Shown in pieces: positions 58,213 through 64,000 of a DNA stretch of 64,000 nucleotides; the first letter of the stretch is position 1; each line of letters starts with the position of its first letter. The translations under genes were made by a program, and so were the position numbers. Source of the DNA: Aureococcus anophagefferens (lineage: Eukaryota > Sar > Pelagophyceae > Pelagomonadales > Pelagomonadaceae); contig NW_008705562.1 in NCBI RefSeq assembly GCF_000186865.1, positions 1,281,192-1,345,191 on the forward strand, in the 5' to 3' direction. Under the pieces are notes generated by a model. That model was not told where the DNA came from. It ran no database searches and saw only the letters and a list, made by a program, of their open reading frames with translations.

Positions 58213-58926
58213 ATGCCGCAAGAAGACGATTTCTCGCGCGACACGCCCTATTCGGAGCCGCCGTCGTCGGTCTCGGAGCACAAGGCTGACGACGAGCGCT
58301 CCCACGACGACGACGCGTCGCACGCGAACGAGAGCATCTCCCTCGACGGCAGCGACGACTGGCTCGAGGACGGCGCGCTCGAGCCCGAGCAGGGCACGGC
58401 GGCCTGGGCCAAGGACGAGGCCGGCGGGCACCACCGCCGGGGGCAGATCGTCGTCGAGGCGCACGACGACGCGGAGCACGTCAAGGAGCACGAGCTGCAC
58501 GAGAAGGTCGACCACTTCTGGGAGGACGAGGACGTGCTCGCCTACAGCAACGTCGTGCGCATGTGCCTCGCCGGCGACGTGGGCTCGCTCGAGGAGGGCG
58601 TCAAGTTCGCGAACAAGTACCGCCGCGCGCACGAGATCGCGGACGAGCAGCACGTCGCGGTCATCGAGCGCCACGGCTGGTCCGACTACCACTGGAAGTC
58701 GACCGCGCCGGAACCCGTCATCCCCCTCCAGTTCCGGCGGAAGGAGGCGGAGGAGGAGGCCAAGGTCGAGGACTACGAGCTGCCGAGCGAGCCGTTCGTC
58801 GAGGCGGGCACGAAGGAGCACTACGCCAAGTTCGGCTACGACTACGGCCCGCGGAACACGTTCTCGAGCCTCATGTTCAACGCGCGCGCCAACGCGAAGA
58901 CCGTCAAGGCCTACTGCGAGGAGAAG

Positions 58927-58959
<33 letters not shown>

Positions 58960-58992
58960 TTCGTCCTCGGCGACGGCTGGTCCGACGAGTCG

Positions 58993-59046
<54 letters not shown>

Positions 59047-59709
59047 GAGGTAGAAGCGGTCGCCGTCGTCGAGCGGCCCGCGACGCCCGAGTCGCCGGCG
59101 ACGCCGCCGCCGCGCGCGATCACGCGGGCCGACGCGCGCGCCGTCGACGCCGCGGTCCGGTCGCGGCTCCAGGCCCTCGAGAAGCTCACGAAGATCCCGC
59201 TGGACGTGCGCGTCGACCTCGAGGCGGGCCGGCTCGTCGTCCCGCGCCAGCGCATGGTCAAGTGGGGCCACCCGAACACCGACGACGTCCGGACGGCCGA
59301 GGGCCGCCGCGTCGTCGCGGAGATCGGCCTCGCTTTACGGCACCTCGACGAGGAGTGCGCGGCGCGCGACCTGCCGCTGACGGCGTCCGTGCGCGTCAAG
59401 GTGCGCTGCGGCGACGACCGGCCCCTCAGCGACCAGCAGCGGAGCCAGGCGGACCGCCTGTCGCTGCGGCGCGCGCGCCGCGTGCGGCGGCTCGTGCTCG
59501 AGCAGAACCGGTCCATCCGCGAGGAGAGCGTCGTCGCGCTCGTCGGCGGCGTCGCGCCCAAGCCCGACGCGCCCGCGGTCCACGTGGCCCTCGCCCTCGA
59601 GCGGCGGCGCGTCCTGCCCGCGGCGGCGACGAAGCTCCGCGCGAAATCGAAGGCGCTCCTCTTCCTCGGCGCGGCCGCCGCGGCCGCCGACGAGAAGGAC
59701 GACTACTAA
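58213..59709 (+). CDS. Acidic EP-repeat protein with possible OmpA-like domain
   Basis: 498 residues. The first 240 are acidic and His/Glu-rich without a known domain. Two runs of Glu-Pro follow (about 239-248 and 260-279), encoded by GAGCCC hexanucleotide repeats. The C-terminal 190 residues contain VRVKVRCGDDRPLS..ADRLSLRRARRVRRLVLEQ..IREESVVALVGGVAPKPDA. This follows the order of the peptidoglycan-binding OmpA/MotB fold (strand, G-[HD]-D, LS-RRA, helix, strand, G-x-x-P), though several signature residues differ. The rest is unassigned and no signal peptide is present. Confidence 0.6.
58927..59046 (+). repeat. GAGCCC hexanucleotide coding repeats
   Basis: Two arrays of GAGCCC (58927-58957 about five units, 58993-59046 about nine units), separated by a unique 33-bp segment, encode Glu-Pro runs. 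Likely length-variable by slippage. Confidence 0.9.
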
Positions 59710-59717
59710 GGTGTTAC

Positions 59718-60644
59718 CTAGAGCTCGCCCGCGGGCTTGTCCGCCGCCTCAACTGCCGCGTCCTCCGGCGGCGGGTCGTCCTTGTGCTCGTATTTGTGGA
59801 TGATGGAGTTGCGGTGGCAGGAGTGGAAGTACCACGCGTAGAGCGCCGCGTCGACGGCGTGGTCGAGGTCCGCCATGCTCGCGGCCGTGTCGCCGTGGTT
59901 CGGCGCGTAGGCGGCGGCCTTCTGGCGGCACTGGGCGGCGACGGCGCGGAACCAGAGGGGCTCGGCGACGACCGACGTCTCGTCCTTGGCGGCGTCGGCG
60001 TCCGCCGGCTTGAGCTCCTCCGCGAGCCACGCGACCGTCGCCTCGTCCTCGATCTTCATGCGCGCGCAGTAGCGCGCCGTCACGGCCTTGTAGTCGCCGA
60101 GGGGCTCGTCCGGGTCCAGCGCCTCCTGGACCGGGAAGAGCTCGAGGCCCTTGGCCTCCAGGAGCCGCTCCGCGTAGCGCGACCGCGATTTCTCGAAGAG
60201 CGCGAGGAGCTCGTTGGTCTCCGCCTCGGCGCAGGTCGTCGCGCCCTTCTTCACCGTGCAGGCCAGGCCCGCGACGAAGGCCTTGAGCACCCAGGACCGC
60301 GGGTCCGCGGGCACGAGCTCGTAGAAGTTCGCGACCTGGTCGGCCTCGAGGTCCCTGAGCGCGTCCGCGAGGAACTTGCCGAGGGCGACGCCCGTGTTGC
60401 GCATCTTGAAGCTGTTCATGACGATGCCCTGCTTCACGGCGTCGCAGGGATCCTTCATGAGCTCCACGACCTGGCCGTAGTGCTTGGGCGTCAGGTGGCT
60501 ACCGAGGAGCGCGTCGAGGATCGGCAGCGCCGCGGCGTCGTAGGGCTCCAGCGCGCAGACCTTCTCCGTCGCCGCCGTGTCCGCCGCGGCGTCCGCCGCG
60601 AGGCTCGAGGCGACGACGACGGCGCAGACGAGGTGTCGCAGCAT
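59718..60644 (-). CDS. Secreted protein of unknown family
   Basis: 308 residues. Signal peptide MLRHLVCAVVVASSLAADAAAD at ATG 60644 (13 residues upstream are in frame but spoil the signal). The mature protein is helical with about six Cys (KVCALEPYD, DPCDAV, LACTVKKGATTCAEAE, ARYCARM, AQCRQK, HSCHRN), suggesting disulfides. It ends in a Pro/Glu/Asp-rich tail (DDPPPEDAAVEAADKPAGEL). No ER-retention KDEL or domain recognised. Stops 9 bp from the EP-repeat gene stop; divergent from the potassium channel. Confidence 0.6.
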   Translation of the reverse strand: MLRHLVCAVVVASSLAADAAADTAATEKVCALEPYDAAALPILDALLGSHLTPKHYGQVVELMKDPCDAVKQGIVMNSFKMRNTGVALGKFLADALRDLEADQVANFYELVPADPRSWVLKAFVAGLACTVKKGATTCAEAETNELLALFEKSRSRYAERLLEAKGLELFPVQEALDPDEPLGDYKAVTARYCARMKIEDEATVAWLAEELKPADADAAKDETSVVAEPLWFRAVAAQCRQKAAAYAPNHGDTAASMADLDHAVDAALYAWYFHSCHRNSIIHKYEHKDDPPPEDAAVEAADKPAGEL

Positions 60645-60797
60645 GGCTCGCGGATTGCAGTGGCCACAGGGGAGCTGCGGCAACGAGACCTAGTTGAACC
60701 ACAACATCGATCAGTCAATTAGAGATGTCAATTAGATCGCACCAGGCTCTTTTCGGCAGAAGCGGGCAGCCTCGAACGTTGCCGTCGGTGCCGAGTC

Positions 60798-63402
60798 ATG
60801 TCGGACACGGAGAGCGAGTCGGCGCTGGAGCTCGGCAGCCGCCTCACGGCGTCGTCCCTGTCGCCGACGCTGCCCGGCGACGCCGAGCCGCTCAAACCGG
60901 TCGACAAGGCGTCGGAGCCGCGCGGCAACCTGCTCAAGAAGCAGAGCGAGTCGCGGCTCGTGGGCCTCCAGCGCGAGGACAGCGTCGTGCGCTTCGCCGG
61001 CGAGGTGTCGCCGGCCAAGACGGAGACGCCGAGCCGGCGGCCGAGCAGCGGCCACGTCATGAACCGGCAGCACTCGGCCTTCAACGCGATCGTCGACGGC
61101 AACATCGAGGAGTACGAGAAGCGCGTCGAGAAGCGCCTGCAGCCCGGCGGCTACACCATGCTCCACCCGGCGTCGAAATTCCGCCTGCTCTGGGACATCC
61201 AGATGCTCGTCTACGTCGTCTACGTGTCGCTGCTCTTCCCGTACTACATGGGCTTCAACACGGAGGCCAAGGGCGGCGTCGCGATCTTCGAGCTCATGAT
61301 CGACTACCTCTTCATGGTGGACCTCGTCCTGAACTTCCGCACGGGCTACATCGACCGCAACGGCATCGTCGTCCTGGACGGCCGCCGCGTCTTCCTGCAC
61401 TACCTGCGGACGTGGTTCGTCCTCGACTTCGTGTCGTCGGCGCCGCTGGACCTGCTCCTGGGCCCGGCCTTCCGCAACCTCAACGCGGCCAAGCTCCTCA
61501 AGGTCGGGCGCCTCTTCAAGGCGCTGAAGATGCTGCGCATCGGCAAGCTGGCCAAGCTCACGCAGGAGTCGGGCGTCACGGAGTCGCTCGACGAGTTCAT
61601 GGTCTCCGCGCCGGCGAACGCGCTCTTCAACCTGCTCAAGGTCGTGGGCTCCTGCGCCCTCCTCTGCCACCTCATGGCCTGCTTCATGGCGCTCTCCGGG
61701 CCGGGCTTCCTGGAGACGTACGCGTGCGCCGACGACGACGGCGGCTGCCACGAGGGGAACGCGAACGACTGGCCGACGAAGCGCAAGTACCTCGCGTCGC
61801 TCTACTGGGCCATGTCGACGATGACGACCGTGGGCTACGGCGACGTGATCCCGCGGTCCGACGAGGAGCGCGCGTACGCGATGGTCGGCATGATCGTCGG
61901 CGGCGGCTTCTACGGCTACGTCATCGGCATCATCTCGACGCTCGTCGCCGTCTCCGACGCGAACATGCGCGCCTACAACGAGAAGATGGGCGTCGTCAAC
62001 GCCTGGCTCGAGTTCAACGACCTGCCGCGCGAGATGCGGCGCAAGGTGCGGACGTACTTCAAGACGTTCCTCAGCGAGCGGAGCGCGCTCGACGAGCAGG
62101 CGATCCTCAACGACCTCGACCCGGGGCTGCGCGCCGAGCTCGGCCAGTACCTCATCCCCGACGCGGTCCGCGACTCCGCGCTCTTCTCGGGGCTGCCGCC
62201 GACGGTGCTCGCGAAGCTCTCGACGCTGCTCCGGCCCGTGCCCGCGGCCGTCGACGACGTGCTCCAGGTCCAGGGCACGCACGGCGTCACGATGCACGTC
62301 GTCGTCGCGGGTTTGGTCGAGGTCGGCCGCAGCGCGAAGCTGCCCGCGCGCGGCGACTCGGTCACGCTGGAGTCGCCGAAGCTCGCGGGCGCGTTCTGGG
62401 GCCGCCAGGCGTCGGACCTCGGCGCGCCGGGGTCGCCCAAGGGCCCGACGACGACCCACTTCCTCAGCGCGTCGGACACCTTCGGCGAGCTCGTCGTGCT
62501 GGGCATCGAGCACACGTACTCGGCGACGGCGACGGCGCGCGAGCCAACCGCGCTCTACATGATCGAGCAGGCCCAGCTCTACGAGCGCTTCGGCGCCATG
62601 CCCGAGGTCATCAACAAGATGCGCCAGCACGCCATCGAGGCCCGCGAGGAGCGCCAGACCGGGCGCGGGGGGCGGGCGAGGAGACGGGCAAGGAGGCGGC
62701 GGCGGCGCGACGCTCCCGACGGGCTTCGCCGACACCATGCTCGAGGCCCTGGGCGACATCCAGCACCGCCTCGAGGAGATCTACGACCGCCTCGACGGCA
62801 TCGAGCAGGCGCAGGCCGACCCCCGGTCCGAGGCGCTCGCCGCCGAGGCCGCGCTCAACGCGTCGCTGAACGCGTCCGTCGCCGCGGTCCTCGACCGCGA
62901 CCGCGCCAAGGCGGCGCGGCCGCCGGGCGACGCCCAAAAGGGGCCCGCGCCGCGCGCGGGCGCGACGCCCTACGCGAGCCCGGACGCGGGCGGCCGCCGC
63001 GTCCCCCTCGTGCGCCAGCTCAGCGACCACCGCATCACGGACAACTCGCCCGAGGCCAACGCGAACCGCCGGCGCCTCAAGCGCTTCGAGGAGCTCCTCG
63101 AGAACCGGTCGCCCGAGCCGACGCGCCGCGCGATCTCCGCCGTCGACGCGGAGCACTGGATCGCCGCGACGAACAAGAGCCGCGACCGCAAGCACGCCGC
63201 CCAGGCGCCCCGGTCCACGCCGGCGGCCTACCGCTCCCTCGCGCCCAAGGACGACGCGGCCGCGGCGCGGCCGCCGTTCAAGAAGGCGTCCTCGGGCTCC
63301 GCGCTCGGCGAGCACGCGGCCGCGGAGGAGCGGCCGGGCCTGGCCCGGTCCGTGTCGGACCCGAGCCCGGAGACCGCGGAACGGACCCTCGGGGAGACGT
63401 AA
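60798..63402 (+). CDS. Voltage-gated K+ channel with cyclic-nucleotide-binding-like domain (frame break near 62670)
   Basis: KCNH/CNG/HCN-type channel. S1-S6 run from FRLLWDIQMLVYVVYVSLLFPYYMGF to MIVGGGFYGYVIGIISTLVAV; S4 is basic (AAKLLKVGRLFKALKMLRIGKLAKL); the selectivity filter is STMTTVGYGDV. The C-linker and a CNBD follow, but the phosphate-binding cassette reads DTFGELVVLGIEHTYSATA, without the Arg that normally holds the cyclic nucleotide, and the domain has a roughly 40-residue insert. The frame is intact to about 62660; the tail continues in another frame (ATLPTGFADTMLEALGDIQHRLEEIYDRLDGIEQAQ ... to stop 63402). The switch falls at a run of six G (62667-62672): a one-base sequencing or real indel, or an unrecognised short intron. 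Confidence 0.85.
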
Positions 63403-63408
63403 GTACGT

Positions 63409-64000
63409 TTAGTGGCCACCGGGCGGGCACCAGAAAGCGACGACGTGGCTCGCGGCGTCGAGGGGGATGGGGCGGCCCGCGGCGCGCGGCGCCGGCACGT
63501 GATAGTAGCTCTGGCGCACGGGCGGCGGCCCCTTGCGGGATTTCTTGGCGCTGAGCTTGGAGACGAGGCCGGAAAGCACGCGGCGGTGCTTGGCGACGAA
63601 CTCCGCCCAGCCGCCGGCGGCCCGGATAGCGTCCCGTAGTTCGAAGGCGGCCTCGTTACCGGGCTCGCGCTCCCCAAAGTCGGCTACGGCGATGTCTTGC
63701 GCGCCAGCGCGCAGAAACACCTTGACCAGGTTGCAGTGCCCGTGAGTGAATGCGATGTAGAGGGGCGTGTTCTCCTTCGCGGGTTCCCCGTCCAAACCTA
63801 CGCCAGCATCGTCGACGCGAGCCCCGGCTGCGAGGAGAAGCTTCGCGCAGCGTGTGCAAATAGGCACCCCCATGCCCACGGAGAAAGCGAAAGCCATCGC
63901 AGCCAAGGGAGTCATCCCAAAGGAGATCGTGTGGACGTTCGCGCCGGCCGCGAGCAACACGGCCATGACCTGGTGATGGTGCCCTTTCCAGCTTCGTGAA
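63409..64000 (-). CDS. Ankyrin-repeat protein, 5' part beyond the window
   Basis: At least 197 residues; the frame is open to the window edge (..GHHHQVMAVLLAAGANVHT). Three ankyrin repeats are visible: HHQVMAVLLAAGANV, ARCAKLLLAAGARVDD (from MTPLAAMAFAFS), and TPLYIAFTHGHCNLVKVFLRAGAQDIAVADF. After these comes a helical segment (NEAAFELRDAIRAAGGWAEFVAKHRRVLSGLV) of the type found after ankyrin stacks in many stramenopile proteins, then a basic tail. The Met at 63966 is internal, not the start. Stop lies 7 bp from the channel stop. Confidence 0.75.
   Translation of the reverse strand, partial: SRSWKGHHHQVMAVLLAAGANVHTISFGMTPLAAMAFAFSVGMGVPICTRCAKLLLAAGARVDDAGVGLDGEPAKENTPLYIAFTHGHCNLVKVFLRAGAQDIAVADFGEREPGNEAAFELRDAIRAAGGWAEFVAKHRRVLSGLVSKLSAKKSRKGPPPVRQSYYHVPAPRAAGRPIPLDAASHVVAFWCPPGGH

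Noticed and set aside
58213..59709. Bacterial transfer of an OmpA gene
   Set aside because: The OmpA-like match is partial, codon use equals neighbouring genes, and long acidic and EP-repeat segments are not bacterial in style.
1..64000. Bacterial contig with operons (GC content, close genes)
   Set aside because: Spliceosomal introns, myosin, SBDS, V-ATPase d, BRCC36, polycystin and calpain genes show a eukaryotic nucleus; alternating strands and no ribosome-binding sites argue against operons.

Overview
This is gene-dense, very GC-rich nuclear DNA from a unicellular alga. It carries eukaryote-only genes (BRCC36-type deubiquitinase, SBDS, V-ATPase subunit d, myosin, polycystin-type channel, calpain), split genes, and plastid proteins with the two-part leaders of algae whose plastid came from a red alga (the K+/H+ antiporter leader contains ASFVAP). 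Base composition, tight packing, short introns and, above all, intron-making mobile elements point to a pelagophyte stramenopile close to Aureococcus. That assignment is inference from content. A 50-base N run at 33118-33167 shows it is a draft scaffold.

Layout. 0-8.6 kb: BRCC36, lumenal FKBP, prenylated TPR protein, MsrB, a triple-repeat protein, an acidic protein, a split PDZ/PH protein and MsrA. 8.6-22 kb: GH95-like glycosidase, Cys-rich protein, SNF2 ATPase with SUMO-binding motifs, M18 aminopeptidase, plastid KEA antiporter, sulfatase, a helical unknown and an AIG1-type GTPase. 22-38.5 kb: a 1,221-residue IQ/coiled-coil protein, a ciliary-like coiled-coil protein, a giant polycystin/MAM channel and a myosin. 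38.6-53.6 kb: Cys-rich ectodomain protein, SBDS, V-ATPase d, a permuted papain-like protein, repeat coiled-coil, small lumenal and membrane proteins, a membrane-anchored lipase, calpain, a two-TM protein and an EGF membrane protein. 53.6-64 kb: LRR/EF-hand protein, acidic EP-repeat protein, secreted unknown, a CNBD potassium channel and a truncated ankyrin gene. Genes alternate strands with roughly 10-350 bp between them. Many start regions are divergent pairs sharing about 100-290 bp.

The outstanding feature is a set of six introner-like insertions (6546-6740, 13941-14020, 15422-15624, 25105-25296, 26482-26673, 53091-53170). Each sits inside a coding region, has terminal inverted repeats, and is flanked by an 8-bp target duplication beginning GC or GT. 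If the upstream duplication supplies the 5' splice site and the element's terminal AG the 3' site, removal is seamless and restores the reading frame in all six hosts. Five would be GC-AG introns and one GT-AG. Three size/sequence families are present in pairs (195/203 bp, 192/192 bp, 80/80 bp), and the two longer families share an internal core. This matches what is known of introners as non-autonomous DNA transposons in Aureococcus and Micromonas. The transposase is not in this window.

No rRNA, tRNA, CRISPR array or viral gene was found. Because coding DNA here is strongly GC3-biased, long open frames occur on antisense strands and were discarded.
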